Positions 1 to 9,292 of a DNA stretch of 59,681 nucleotides are shown piece after piece. Made by a program: the position numbers and the translations under genes. This stretch comes from an uncultured Pseudomonadota bacterium (GTDB lineage: Bacteria > Bdellovibrionota_B > Oligoflexia > Oligoflexales > CAIYRB01): positions 1 to 59,681 of the forward strand of contig CAIWTN010000031.1 of the NCBI GenBank assembly GCA_903915625.1. Reading direction: 5' to 3'. A model generated the notes under the pieces. The model saw nothing but the letters and a program-made list of their open reading frames with translations, was not told the origin of the DNA and made no database searches. Within the stretch, counting starts at the first letter, position 1. The number at the start of each line of letters is the position of its first letter.

Positions 1-2
1 AA

Positions 3-1283
3 GTCATAGAATCCATGCGCGCTGGTCTTCAGTCGGATGAATCTCGTAGCGGTTTCTTTTCTGACGCTGGTGTTCAGGCAGTTTACTCCGACTATTCTGA
101 TTTACTCATGCATCTTGGGGAGGTCGAGTCGGCTTGGAATATTAGTGAGCGGTCCCGTAGTCGTGCATTTATCGATGCCTTAGGATCGCAGAAGATACGC
201 CTAGCTAGTATGAACCGCCTTAATAAGGCACAAGATTCAAACTTCGATAAGGTTAGTGCGATAGGTGCGCGCGACCTAGCAGAGCTCGTAGGTCGCGATA
301 CAGCAGTCATTGAATATCATGTGACCAAGGATCATCTGCTGATTTGGGTGCTCAAGGATGGGCACATCAGTGGCAAAGTAGTGCCTATAAGTTCCAAAGA
401 TCTGGGGGACCGGGTTCGTGATTTTCGTGAGTTAATGGAAAACTACTCGAGTCCAGATTATCTAGGCCAGGAGTTGGCAGATGTCCTGATCGCACCGGTA
501 GCTAAAGAATTGTCTGGCGCCAAAAGGTTGGCGATTGTGCCTCATGGCAGTCTTCATTTTGTCCCTTTTGCGGCTCTGCCTGTTGGCAAGCATGCTTTGA
601 TGATCGACCAATTCTCGTTGTTTTATTTGGACAGCGCGACCATGGCTAAGTTCACTTTAGTTGACCATATCAAACCATTTACTAGAGACACCAAAATCAC
701 TGCTATTGCGAATCCTCAGGTTGAGGGATTGATGCTTGCTGATTTGCCGTTTGCAGAAAAGGAGGGCGGCGTTATTGGTCGGTATTTTCCGCAAAGAAAA
801 CTTTATGTCGGGAAGGATGCGTCTAAGGCACGGGCTTTTGACGCGGCGCCGACAGCGGATATTCTGCATCTAGCGGTGCATGGTGAATTTCGCCCTGCTG
901 CGCCGAGCGAGTCAAGGCTACTGCTGGCTCCCAATGGTGCGAAGGAGGGCTCGCTGACCGTAGCTGATATGTTTACCTTGCCGCTGAACGCTAACATGGT
1001 CATTCTTTCCGCTTGTGATACTGGTCTTGGCCGTATTTCCCGCGCGGACGATGTGGTTGGGATGGACAGAGCACTCTTCTATGCCGGTGCGAAGACTGTA
1101 GTTTCTAGTCTTTGGCGGATCAATGATGTCACTAGTGCAGTTGTTATGAAGCGCTTTTATCGGTATTTGGCCGAGGGATCAGATAAGGCCGAAGCAATGC
1201 GGAAGGCGCAATTAGTAGTTAGGAAGTACTTTCAGCATCCGGCTTACTGGTCTTCGTTTCGTGTTATCGGGCAGTACCAGTGA
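3..1283 (+). CDS. TPR-CHAT domain protease, C-terminal part (5' end outside window)
   Basis: The reading frame is open to the left window edge, so the N-terminus is missing; the first in-window ATG is at 15 but need not be the start. The first ~60 residues resemble the end of a TPR array (an ERSRSRAF segment typical of TPR-CHAT proteins). The rest is a CHAT domain, a caspase-like cysteine peptidase fold. Counting from the ATG at 15, the candidate dyad is His289 (LHLAVHGEF) and Cys334 (ILSACDTG). CHAT peptidases often act as proximity-activated effectors or partners of TPR regulators. It converges with, and overlaps by 20 bp, the receiver/TPR gene that follows. The family call is firm; the substrate is unknown. 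Confidence 0.85.
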   Translation, partial: VIESMRAGLQSDESRSGFFSDAGVQAVYSDYSDLLMHLGEVESAWNISERSRSRAFIDALGSQKIRLASMNRLNKAQDSNFDKVSAIGARDLAELVGRDTAVIEYHVTKDHLLIWVLKDGHISGKVVPISSKDLGDRVRDFRELMENYSSPDYLGQELADVLIAPVAKELSGAKRLAIVPHGSLHFVPFAALPVGKHALMIDQFSLFYLDSATMAKFTLVDHIKPFTRDTKITAIANPQVEGLMLADLPFAEKEGGVIGRYFPQRKLYVGKDASKARAFDAAPTADILHLAVHGEFRPAAPSESRLLLAPNGAKEGSLTVADMFTLPLNANMVILSACDTGLGRISRADDVVGMDRALFYAGAKTVVSSLWRINDVTSAVVMKRFYRYLAEGSDKAEAMRKAQLVVRKYFQHPAYWSSFRVIGQYQ

Positions 1284-3501
1284 ATGACTTTTTGCGCGTT
1301 ATGGTGTCGCGAGGTTTATATACGGGGACCTTCTCTAACAGTGGCGCGAGTCCTGAGTGCGGCGGATTAGGGCTAGAGTAAATCATGAAGCAGCAGACAT
1401 CGCCCCTTTTTACATCTACCATGGCAATCATCTGCTTTGCTAGATTCTCGGCTGTGAGTTTGAACTCCGTTTTGCTTACCGCTGCATTAGGCAATGTGCT
1501 AGGCGCATCTGTAGTGGCGGTTGAATGTGCTGTTTGTTTCTCGTCAGGATTTTGACTATTTATATTTTTATCAGCAACAGCTTGATGACCGGCATCTTCC
1601 TTGGGCTTGCTCGAGCGTAGCTTGACCTTCACGCCAGTTTCTATGGCCAGGCGCAGTTTCTCCGCTAATATAGTCGACTTTTGGCTGATTTTTGAGTCTG
1701 TGATTTTTTCCACATTCTCAAGGATTAGTAATGCTCCCTTAAGGTCGCTTGAACGTATTTTCGCCAATGCTGTGTTGTATCCAACGATAGCCTGGAGGTC
1801 TTTACGATCTTCTGGAATCGACTCAGCCGTCTTATTATATAGTTCGATCGACTCTTCGTATTTTTCTGAGCGCGCTAGACTGACGGCCATGTTGTTCATA
1901 TAAGATACGATATTTTTTATGTTCTCGAACGAGCTCATAATTTTCTTCGCCGCAGCTTTAACAGCGGCTTCGGCAACAGCAGTGGACCCTGAATCAACAG
2001 CGCTGGCTTGTGCCAACGCGTCAGCAGTGCCTTTTTCATTGCCAAGTTCTGTTTCTGACTCTGCGATGAGGCATAGCCGCTCGATGTTATTGGGCGAGAG
2101 ATCTTGAGCCTTTTTGAAACATTTGAGCGCAGCCTCAAAATTATTTAACCGCATGAGAGTCTTGCCCAAGACGTTGAGAACTTCGATCTGTTCTCCTAGT
2201 AATTTTAGCGCGTCAAATGCTGCCTCTCTCGCAGCATCGTATTCCTTTTTGGCTAAGCTGAAGGCAGCCTCGATAAGTCGCTTGCGTCCAGTCGGTATCG
2301 ACTTGTCGTTAAGGATTTGAAGTCGTAGAGGTTCGGCTTCGATAATTTGGTCGCTATTTAGAAGCATGTTGACCTTTCGCTCGAGGACAGCATGCTCTGT
2401 TGGTCGTCGTTCTTGCCGGATCGTGTGTAAAAGAGTCGGAATAAAGCGCTCTCTTACCAGCGGTTTCTCTATGGTGTTTGCAATTCCTATTTCTTTTAAA
2501 AGAGGTGTGTCCTCGGCCTTGATCAAAGAGCTTATGATAAAGATAGGCACCGAATGAAATCCATGGTGGCGGATTCTTTGGATGATCGATGGACCACTGA
2601 CTTTAGGAATGCGCCATTCCATGAAAATTAGTTCTGGTTCAGGATTTTTTTCGAGGTAATCCCAGGCAGTCTGTCCATCGGAGAAACGTTTGATGTCCGG
2701 ACAGCCTAAACTTTTTAAGACTTCCTCGACAGCAGTTGCAGATGCTTCATCTGGATCTATGATTATGGCAATATTTGCGTCGATAATATTGATATTGCCA
2801 GTGATGTCTGCGGCGCTAGGATCAAGTGCCTCATCAGGAAATAAACTCTTAGCGACTTGGTCTGCTTGCTCCTTTAGATTGTCATCCAGGAGTTTGACCT
2901 GTCGCAAAGTCTTGCGAGCGATCTCTGGGTTGCCTAGGTGAAATTGAGGTTCGGCTAAATGCAACAGTGTTTTAATGTCACCGGGAATTAGTGTAAGTAG
3001 CGCTTTTTGGAGTTCTGCAATCGCCGCGTAATCTTTGTTCTTGTTCAGATACTGTCTCAGGTAATGTGCTGAGATCAGCGTTTCGTTAGCCTGATTTGAG
3101 TCGAAGACCGTAAATAATTCGGTCATATCAACTGTCAGGGTGTCCTTAGTGAAGGGCTTTGTGTGGTACGAGAGACAGCCGAGTTCGAAGGCCTTCGGCA
3201 ATACAAAATACTCTTCCTCGTTCACAAATAGGGACACCCGGGTGTGCCGCAGTGACGGCGTCTCGGTGCAAAGTTTGAGTATATGAAGGGCGTTCACAGG
3301 TTGATCTGCAGACAAGGGCAGCAAGAGCCAATCAGCGATATCGGCCTCTAGGTATTCGAGCGCATCGTTAATACTGCTGCGACTTTCAATGGACTCAAAG
3401 TTGCGTAACTTACGCAGTGTGTCAGACATCAGTTGTCGTACTGGCCCCGATGAATCCACCACAAGGATTCTGCTCTGTGCGCTAGTTAAATTGCTAACCA
3501 T
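1264..3501 (-). CDS. TPR protein with two degenerate response-regulator receiver domains
   Basis: A 745-residue protein. Residues ~11-128 and ~243-360 look like CheY-type receiver domains, and TPR-like helices fill ~145-225 and ~390-620. Both receivers keep the conserved Lys (HTKPF K115; IEKPL K347), but the phospho-acceptor Asp is missing: Pro62 in the first and Glu295 in the second (FMEWRIP, where FMDWRIP would be expected). The acidic pair is also reduced (D16 and D249 only). Phosphorylation is therefore unlikely; Glu can mimic a phosphorylated state. The C-terminal ~60 residues match nothing I recognise. No signal peptide, so cytosolic. The function is probably protein-protein interaction; the pathway is unknown. 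Confidence 0.8.
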   Translation of the reverse strand: MVSNLTSAQSRILVVDSSGPVRQLMSDTLRKLRNFESIESRSSINDALEYLEADIADWLLLPLSADQPVNALHILKLCTETPSLRHTRVSLFVNEEEYFVLPKAFELGCLSYHTKPFTKDTLTVDMTELFTVFDSNQANETLISAHYLRQYLNKNKDYAAIAELQKALLTLIPGDIKTLLHLAEPQFHLGNPEIARKTLRQVKLLDDNLKEQADQVAKSLFPDEALDPSAADITGNINIIDANIAIIIDPDEASATAVEEVLKSLGCPDIKRFSDGQTAWDYLEKNPEPELIFMEWRIPKVSGPSIIQRIRHHGFHSVPIFIISSLIKAEDTPLLKEIGIANTIEKPLVRERFIPTLLHTIRQERRPTEHAVLERKVNMLLNSDQIIEAEPLRLQILNDKSIPTGRKRLIEAAFSLAKKEYDAAREAAFDALKLLGEQIEVLNVLGKTLMRLNNFEAALKCFKKAQDLSPNNIERLCLIAESETELGNEKGTADALAQASAVDSGSTAVAEAAVKAAAKKIMSSFENIKNIVSYMNNMAVSLARSEKYEESIELYNKTAESIPEDRKDLQAIVGYNTALAKIRSSDLKGALLILENVEKITDSKISQKSTILAEKLRLAIETGVKVKLRSSKPKEDAGHQAVADKNINSQNPDEKQTAHSTATTDAPSTLPNAAVSKTEFKLTAENLAKQMIAMVDVKRGDVCCFMIYSSPNPPHSGLAPLLEKVPVYKPRDTITRKKSFTGTAR

Positions 3502-3627
3502 GGATCACCCGTACTATGGCTTAAATCCGTTGGACTCTCGCATAGGCATTGTCGGTGAATTAGGTTGAGATCTTAGGGCCTGATTTCTTTACTTTTCTAA
3601 GAAAGCTAAACGTAATATAAAAGAGAA

Positions 3628-4623
3628 ATGCGCACTTTTCTTAAAACTTGTTTGAAGCTTACAGTCGTCGCAGCTTTACTCGGGTGGCTAGTGCACTCAG
3701 ACAAACTGCATCTGGATCAACTGAAGATTCTCGTGTCAGATCCGAGGATTATACTAGGCAATTTGGCTATTTGGGGTATCGGCAGCGTGCTCCTAGGGAC
3801 GTTGCGATGGTGGGTCTTGCTCCGCGGCCTTGGTATTATAACTAGTTTTTTCAGAGCCTTACGGCTACAGCTGATCGGCCTCTTTTTCAATACGACCATG
3901 CCTGGCGCCGTCGGTGGCGATATTATCAAGGCCGTCTATATTATCCGTGAGCAGACCAATCAGGGTAAGACAGCGGCGATGTTGACGGTGCTTTTGGACC
4001 GGGTGGTCGGATTAGCGGCGTTATTCGTGATGGCAGCTACTGCAGTCTTATTTAACCCCAAGTTCTTCTTCGAAACTCCGGTGTTGTTTCCATTAGCTGT
4101 GTTTATCTTTGTCGGTCTGTTGGGTCTGATCTTTGGCTATGCTGTAGTGATGTTCCCATTTGCGGAGGGGCGTGATCCTTTTCGCTGGTTATTTACGCGC
4201 AATTTTCCGGGCCTTTCTAAGATACACGGAATTTACGATGCATTGCGGGCTTACCGTAAACATCCATGGCTGCTGATAAGTACTGTTTTGATTTCTGTGG
4301 TGATTCAATCCGGGGCAGTCATGTACGGCCTGTTTCTGACGCAACAGTTGACTGGTCAGAGTCCGAGTTTAGACGTGTTTTGTACGATCTATCCTCTTGG
4401 CGTGATGACGACGGCTTTGCCGTTGGCACCAGGTGGACTTGGCCTTGGGCATGTTGCTTTTGAGAGGTTGTTCACCATGGTGGGTCTGACTGGTGGCGCC
4501 AACATCTTCAACGTTATCGTCCTGGGGCAGCTCAGTCTAAATTTACTGGGAGTCATCCCGTATGTACTTTACCGCTCTAATTTTACCAATCTGAGGCAGA
4601 TTGAGGTAAAGGCGAGTTGCTAA
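3628..4623 (+). CDS. UPF0104 / lysylphosphatidylglycerol synthase TM-type membrane protein
   Basis: A 331-residue polytopic inner-membrane protein with about eight hydrophobic segments. It contains the family hallmark near residues 75-125: a NTTMPGAVGGDIIKA loop followed by LLDRVVGL. This is the flippase-like domain also found in MprF N-termini and archaeal AglD. No C-terminal aminoacyl-transferase domain is present, so it is not a full MprF; lipid or polyprenyl-lipid translocation is a family-based guess. The start at 3628 follows an A/T-rich leader without a strong Shine-Dalgarno sequence. A clear hairpin terminator lies downstream, before the convergent nrdB. Confidence 0.8.
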   Translation: MRTFLKTCLKLTVVAALLGWLVHSDKLHLDQLKILVSDPRIILGNLAIWGIGSVLLGTLRWWVLLRGLGIITSFFRALRLQLIGLFFNTTMPGAVGGDIIKAVYIIREQTNQGKTAAMLTVLLDRVVGLAALFVMAATAVLFNPKFFFETPVLFPLAVFIFVGLLGLIFGYAVVMFPFAEGRDPFRWLFTRNFPGLSKIHGIYDALRAYRKHPWLLISTVLISVVIQSGAVMYGLFLTQQLTGQSPSLDVFCTIYPLGVMTTALPLAPGGLGLGHVAFERLFTMVGLTGGANIFNVIVLGQLSLNLLGVIPYVLYRSNFTNLRQIEVKASC

Positions 4624-4645
4624 CTCCTTCAGTTCTCAATGAATC

Positions 4646-4683
4646 AGGCCCCAGTCGTTTTCTAACGACTGGGGCCTTTAATT
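4646..4683 (+). terminator. Rho-independent terminator between convergent genes
   Basis: A perfect 14-bp stem (4646-4659 with 4664-4677) with a 4-nt loop is followed on the plus strand by TTTAATTT. It best serves the membrane-protein gene ending at 4623, and may also act on nrdB from the other side. Confidence 0.85.
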
Positions 4684-4700
4684 TGAAATGCTGAATTTTC

Positions 4701-5699
4701 TTAGAAGTCTTCGTTGAAGGCAACGTCGCCGCTGACGCCGACTTGATAGGAAGAGACGCGGCGCTCAAAGAAGTTAGCTAACTCTTGAACGTCCTGCAGT
4801 TCCAAGAAGCTGAACGGATTGCGAGCGTTATATACCGGTGGAATTAGCAGGGCCGCCAGCCGCTGATCTGCGACATATTGCAGATATTGGCGCATATCAC
4901 GTGTCGAGAGGCCCGCCACACCGAGAGACAGTACGTCTTCGGCGAAGACCATCTCGCACTCGATGGCCTCATCAATCATCGTAATGACCTTACGATTCAT
5001 GTCAGCGTCGAATAGGTCTGGTTCTTCAGTCCGGACTTGCTTGATCACATTGAAGGCAAAATTCATGTGACAGCTTTCATCACGGAACACCCAATTTGTC
5101 CCGCCAGCCAGACCGTGCAAAAGACCTTTAGAGCGCAGGAAGTACACATAAGCAAAGGCGGCGAAGAAGAACAGGCCCTCGATACATGCGGCAAAGCAGA
5201 TCAGATTTAACAAGAATTGGCGGCGGTCGTCTTTGGTCTCGAGCCGATCCAATTTATTGATGGAATCCATCCACTTCAGGCAGAAGGCTCCTTTTTGCTG
5301 AATTGAAGGAATATTTTCGATCGCAGCAAAGGCCTCAGCGCGTGCCTTCTCGTCCTCAAGATAGGTGTCAAGCAGCGTCAGATAGAACTGAACATGCAAC
5401 GCCTCTTCATAAAGTTGCCGGGACAGATACATCCGTGCTTCAGGGGAGTTGATGTGCTTGTATAGGTTCAACACTAAATTGTTGGAGACAATCGAGTCCC
5501 CCGTGGCGAAAAAAGCCACGAGCCTATGGATAAGGTGCCGCTCGGATGGCTGCATGCGCTGCAGGTCTCCAACGTCCATCGAGAAATCTACCTCGTCCAC
5601 GGTCCAGGTGTTTTTAATCGCATTGCGATACATCTCGTAAAATAACGGGTAACGCATGGGTCGCAATGTGAGATTCATTCCGGGATCTAGTAGCATCAT
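4701..5699 (-). CDS. nrdB: ribonucleoside-diphosphate reductase, beta subunit (class Ia)
   Basis: A 332-residue radical-generating small subunit that houses the di-iron/tyrosyl cofactor for NrdA. All expected metal ligands are visible: Asp68 (FFATGDSIV), Glu99 and His102 (EEALHVQFY), Glu174 (CIEGLFF), Glu208 and His211 (RDESCHMNF). Tyr106, four residues after His102, sits at the radical-tyrosine position, so this is a tyrosyl-radical enzyme and not a Chlamydia-type Ic subunit with Phe there. The acidic/aromatic C-terminal tail fits docking to NrdA. Its ATG overlaps the nrdA stop (ATGA at 5696-5699), which suggests translational coupling. Confidence 0.96.
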   Translation of the reverse strand: MMLLDPGMNLTLRPMRYPLFYEMYRNAIKNTWTVDEVDFSMDVGDLQRMQPSERHLIHRLVAFFATGDSIVSNNLVLNLYKHINSPEARMYLSRQLYEEALHVQFYLTLLDTYLEDEKARAEAFAAIENIPSIQQKGAFCLKWMDSINKLDRLETKDDRRQFLLNLICFAACIEGLFFFAAFAYVYFLRSKGLLHGLAGGTNWVFRDESCHMNFAFNVIKQVRTEEPDLFDADMNRKVITMIDEAIECEMVFAEDVLSLGVAGLSTRDMRQYLQYVADQRLAALLIPPVYNARNPFSFLELQDVQELANFFERRVSSYQVGVSGDVAFNEDF

Positions 5700-8101
5700 T
5701 GGCAGGCCTCACAAGCTTCTGGGTTTTCGAGAGAGCAAGCAACTGCTTCTTCTTCGGTGTAGTTCGATACCGTGGTTTTCTCGATCTTCGTCGCGGAGCG
5801 TGAGCGTAGGTAGTAGGTGGTCTTGAGACCTTTTTCCCAGGCATAGGCATACATCGAAGATACTTTTCCGATCGTTGGGTTCTCCATGAACAAATTCAAC
5901 GACTGACTTTGGTCGATGTAAGGCCCGCGTTCTGCTGCCATGTCTATCAAAGACCTCATCGGGATTTCCCAAACGGTGCGATAAATTTGCTTAATCTCGT
6001 CCGGGATTTCGTCGATATTTTGGATCGAGCCTTCATTCAGCTTGATCTTGGCGCGAATTGACTTGTTCCACAGGCCAATACGGCGCAGGTCGTCTACCAA
6101 GTAGGAGTTAATCTGCAAGAACTCCCCTGATAGCGTTTCGCGCTTAAACTGGTTGGAGATTTGCGGTTCGATACATTCATAGGCACCGACTATCGAGGCG
6201 ATAGTGGCGGTGGGTGCAACTGCGATCAGCAGTGAATTACGGAGACCGTGCTCGCGAATGTCTGCGCGTAGTGCTTCCCATTCTGGCAGGCTCGGTTTGA
6301 CGCCCCACAAATCAAATTGGAGGTCGCCTTTAGCCGCGCGAGTCTCAGTGAAGTTGCTGTGAGCACCCAACTCTTTGGCGAGCTCGCAGCTAGTTTTGAG
6401 CGCATTGTAGTAAATCACTTCCTGAATGCGAGCCGAGACGGCTCGCGCTTCTGGTGCATCAAAGGGCAGTTTTAGGCGGAAAAAGACATCTTGTAGCCCC
6501 ATAACGCCAAGTCCGACTGGACGCCAGCGGTCATTAGATGCCTTAGCTTGTGGGATCGGATAAAAATTGATGTCTATGACGCGGTCCAGATAGCGTACTG
6601 CCAGCTTCACATTGGCAGCGAGCTTCTCGTAGTCGAATTGTCCGTCGATGACGTAGCGGGCCAGGTTGAGGGAACCTAAGTTACAGACCGCAGTTTCGCG
6701 ATCAGACGTCACCTCAAGGATTTCGGTGCACAAATTGGACAGATGGATGACGTTTTCGCCTACACCAGTCTGATTGGACTTGATGTTAGAGGCATCTTTG
6801 AAGGTGATCCAGCCGTTGCCCGTCTGCGCTAAGGTCTTCATCATTAATGCGTATAGCTCACGGGTCTTGACTTGCTTCTTAGCTAAGCCTGCCTTTTCGG
6901 CCTCGACATAAGCCGCCTCAAATTCAGCGCCGTAAAGGTCTGGCAGATGCGGTACGTCATGGGGATCGAAGAGGGACCATTGCTCGTCCGTTTTCAACCG
7001 CTTCATGAATAGATCCGGGATCCAGTTGGCTAGATTTAGATTGTGAGTACGTGATGCTTCATCACCAGTATTGTTACGTAATTGCAAGAAATCCATGACA
7101 TCGGCATGCCAGGTCTCTAGGTAGATACAGGCGGCGCCTTTTCTTTTGCCGCCTTGATTTACGGCTGCTACTGACGAATCCAGCGTCTTGAGGAACGGGA
7201 TGATGCCGTTAGACATGCCGTTGGTGCCGCGGATGAGCGAGCCACGCGCCCGTACCCGGTGGTAGGCAAGGCCGATACCGCCAGCGAATTTGGACAGCAT
7301 CGCCACATCACGATATTTGTCATAGATCGAGCCGAGATCATCGGCCGGGCTATCCAGCAAGTAGCACGAACTCATTTGCTGGTGCGCCGTACCGGAGTTG
7401 AACAGAGTCGGCGTCGACGGCATGTACTCAAATGATGAGATCAGGTTGTAGAAGCGAATGGCCTCGTCGACATTGGTCGACAGGCCGCAGGCGACCCGCA
7501 TAAAGAAATACTGAGCGGTTTCGATCACGTCGCGGCTTTTGGGGTCCCGCAGCAAGTAGCGATCGTAGACCGTGCGCAAGCCAAAGTACTCAAAGTTATT
7601 GGAACTTTTGCGATTGATTGCGGTATTCAGAACGTGTGCGTGCTGACGAACGAACTCGTAGGTCGAGGGCGCGATGATTCCGACACGGTAGCCGGCCATG
7701 ATCGATTCGTAGAACGATTCGATGCCACGGACGATGTAAACCTCCTTAGCGACATAGACGTCGAGTAAGCGGGCTGCCAGCTTGGAGTATTCTGGCTCTT
7801 CGGCGATCATCATGGCTGCGTTGCTAATCAGCAAGGCGTCCAGTTCTGTGGTGCACACACCGTCGTAAATGCCGCGGATAGCTTTGTCAGCCACCAGCTG
7901 GGGATCGATATTAGGTAGGCCCTCGGCGGCCCTAGCGACCTTGAGGACTATTTGTAGAGGATCGACCGTCTCAAGGTGTCCGTCGCGCTTGCGAACACGA
8001 AGAGTAGGGTCAACGGCACCAGCTTGGGCTGCCTTGTTGACCAGAGCTGAGCGCTGGAGACTCTGCATAGCGGGAGCAGGAATTGGGTTTTGCTGATTCA
8101 T
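5696..8101 (-). CDS. nrdA: ribonucleoside-diphosphate reductase, alpha subunit (class Ia)
   Basis: The catalytic subunit that reduces NDPs to dNDPs. The chosen start (8101) gives 801 residues and follows a GGAGGT 5 nt upstream; an in-frame ATG at 8161 has no comparable site. An ATP-cone allosteric domain fills roughly residues 30-125. The barrel keeps the catalytic set: Cys246 (SSCYLLD), Asn456-Cys458-Glu460 (NLCTE) and Cys473 (AVCNLGS). The C-terminal EACEACQ supplies the swinging CxxC that thioredoxin or glutaredoxin re-reduces. It is co-transcribed with nrdB, and the promoter region carries two NrdR-like boxes. Confidence 0.96.
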   Translation of the reverse strand: MNQQNPIPAPAMQSLQRSALVNKAAQAGAVDPTLRVRKRDGHLETVDPLQIVLKVARAAEGLPNIDPQLVADKAIRGIYDGVCTTELDALLISNAAMMIAEEPEYSKLAARLLDVYVAKEVYIVRGIESFYESIMAGYRVGIIAPSTYEFVRQHAHVLNTAINRKSSNNFEYFGLRTVYDRYLLRDPKSRDVIETAQYFFMRVACGLSTNVDEAIRFYNLISSFEYMPSTPTLFNSGTAHQQMSSCYLLDSPADDLGSIYDKYRDVAMLSKFAGGIGLAYHRVRARGSLIRGTNGMSNGIIPFLKTLDSSVAAVNQGGKRKGAACIYLETWHADVMDFLQLRNNTGDEASRTHNLNLANWIPDLFMKRLKTDEQWSLFDPHDVPHLPDLYGAEFEAAYVEAEKAGLAKKQVKTRELYALMMKTLAQTGNGWITFKDASNIKSNQTGVGENVIHLSNLCTEILEVTSDRETAVCNLGSLNLARYVIDGQFDYEKLAANVKLAVRYLDRVIDINFYPIPQAKASNDRWRPVGLGVMGLQDVFFRLKLPFDAPEARAVSARIQEVIYYNALKTSCELAKELGAHSNFTETRAAKGDLQFDLWGVKPSLPEWEALRADIREHGLRNSLLIAVAPTATIASIVGAYECIEPQISNQFKRETLSGEFLQINSYLVDDLRRIGLWNKSIRAKIKLNEGSIQNIDEIPDEIKQIYRTVWEIPMRSLIDMAAERGPYIDQSQSLNLFMENPTIGKVSSMYAYAWEKGLKTTYYLRSRSATKIEKTTVSNYTEEEAVACSLENPEACEACQ

Positions 8102-8253
8102 CGGGACCTCCAAATTCGGAACTGCAGTCGGTCGGTTCAGGGTCTGTCCAGGTGGATCCAAGGCAAAAGCTCACGCTGGCTCCCCGACAGACCATTAAAG
8201 GCCCTGGGAAGCTGGTATATGCCTTTGATTAGATAGGGCAGACAGCTCTCTAA

Positions 8254-8269
8254 GCAGCATATCTAGTGC
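8254..8269 (-). promoter_or_regulatory. NrdR box 1 (candidate)
   Basis: The 16-mer matches the palindromic NrdR consensus acaCwAtATaTwgtgt at 11 of 16 positions and covers the predicted nrdA -10 hexamer (8256-8261). Its start is exactly 32 bp from box 2, the spacing known for tandem NrdR sites. NrdR is an ATP/dATP-sensing zinc-ribbon/ATP-cone repressor of nrd genes; its gene is not in this window. Confidence 0.6.
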
Positions 8270-8285
8270 CGTGTTGTAGCGTCAA
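8256..8285 (-). promoter_or_regulatory. nrdAB sigma-70-type promoter (candidate)
   Basis: Reading the minus strand, TTGACG (8285-8280) and TATGCT (8261-8256) are separated by 18 bp. The start of transcription would fall near 8249, giving a leader of about 148 nt before the nrdA ATG. The promoter is bracketed by the two NrdR-like boxes, so repressor binding would block it. Confidence 0.5.
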
Positions 8286-8301
8286 CCACTATCTGTGGTG
8301 T
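8286..8301 (-). promoter_or_regulatory. NrdR box 2 (candidate)
   Basis: Matches the NrdR consensus at 12 of 16 positions, with a strong dyad (CCAC...GTGG). It abuts the predicted -35 hexamer (8280-8285) on its upstream side. A 16-bp gap separates it from box 1, which puts both boxes on the same face of the helix. Confidence 0.65.
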
Positions 8302-8490
8302 TCCTTGGAACCCATGAGGTCTGGGCTCTTCACCGAGAACGCGATCCTAGCTGAATTCAGAAACTGGGCAAGGGGTGACCGATAAAGTTTTTTTCTCAAG
8401 TAGAAAATCAGCGTGACGGTCACATGTTAGGACAGTGCCGCCAAACACAAATCACTATGATAAGAAGGAGCGGAACCAAGGCCAACGGGG

Positions 8491-9276
8491 GTGGACGTGC
8501 CGCAGCTGAGCAGACCAGGAGCCGAGTTGAACTATGAGGTTTGGGGCGAAGACGGCCAGTGGGTGACCCTAATCAATGGACACAACCGGTCGCTGAGCGA
8601 CTTCCGCCTTTTTGGCCGGTATCTAGTCGAGCGTGGTTGGCGGGTCCTGGTGCTCGATAACCGTGGAGCGGGCCAAACCAAGACCTTGGCGCCCTTCTCG
8701 ATGGCGGACATGGTCAATGATGTCGGGGCCCTTTGGGAGGCCGAAGCCGTGTCCAGAACCCGACTTTTGGGCATCTCCATGGGCGGCTTTATTGCCCAGG
8801 CTTTGGCGGTCGAAAAGGCGGCTCGGGTGGCCGGTTTGGTCCTGGTGTCCACGGCCATGAATCAACAGCACATTCGCCGCGATGATCAGACATGGACCAA
8901 TGACCCTATCGCTGTTGAGGCCAAACTCTTGCCGTACTTTACCGCCGACTTCGCCCAACGGAACGCCCTCTTGATTCGTAGTATGGCGAAACAAATCGCG
9001 AAGTCAGTTGCTGAAGGCGACTTCGCCCGTTTGAGCGATATGCAAAGGGAGGCAATGGCAAATTTGGACCTAAGTGCTAGCACCAGCCGGATAAGCGTCC
9101 CGACTCTAGTGATCCACGGCGAGGAGGACAAAATTATCCCCGTGCCCGCGGCCGAGGAGCTGGCCGCCGCGATCAGGGGAGCCCAATTGGCGCTCCTCCC
9201 TGGAGCAGGACACCTGCTGCTGGCTGAGCGACCTCGGGAACTGTACAAGCTGGTCGCCGACTTTTTCGCTGTCTAA
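8491..9276 (+). CDS. alpha/beta hydrolase
   Basis: A 261-residue alpha/beta-hydrolase-fold protein, probably cytosolic. The nucleophile elbow is GISMGG (Ser near residue 95), the acid is the Asp in HGEEDKIIP, and the catalytic His is in GAGHLLL near the C-terminus. The order and spacing are standard for esterases, lyases and perhydrolases of the BioH/MhpC type; the substrate cannot be told. The start is GTG at 8491, since an in-frame stop at 8461 leaves only GTG codons; the AAGGAG at 8464-8469 lies rather far upstream. It converges with the end of the flagellar operon at a 16-bp gap. Confidence 0.8.
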   Translation: MDVPQLSRPGAELNYEVWGEDGQWVTLINGHNRSLSDFRLFGRYLVERGWRVLVLDNRGAGQTKTLAPFSMADMVNDVGALWEAEAVSRTRLLGISMGGFIAQALAVEKAARVAGLVLVSTAMNQQHIRRDDQTWTNDPIAVEAKLLPYFTADFAQRNALLIRSMAKQIAKSVAEGDFARLSDMQREAMANLDLSASTSRISVPTLVIHGEEDKIIPVPAAEELAAAIRGAQLALLPGAGHLLLAERPRELYKLVADFFAV

Positions 9277-9292
9277 GGCGCAGCAGCTGTGG

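Larger units (their letters stand above)
8102..8490. other. 389-bp divergent intergenic region between nrdA and the hydrolase
   Basis: Apart from the nrdA promoter, the two NrdR-like boxes and the nrdA ribosome-binding site (GGAGGT, 8107-8112), I see no gene, tRNA or recognisable riboswitch here. The long nrdA leader contains no convincing conserved aptamer. Confidence 0.6.
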
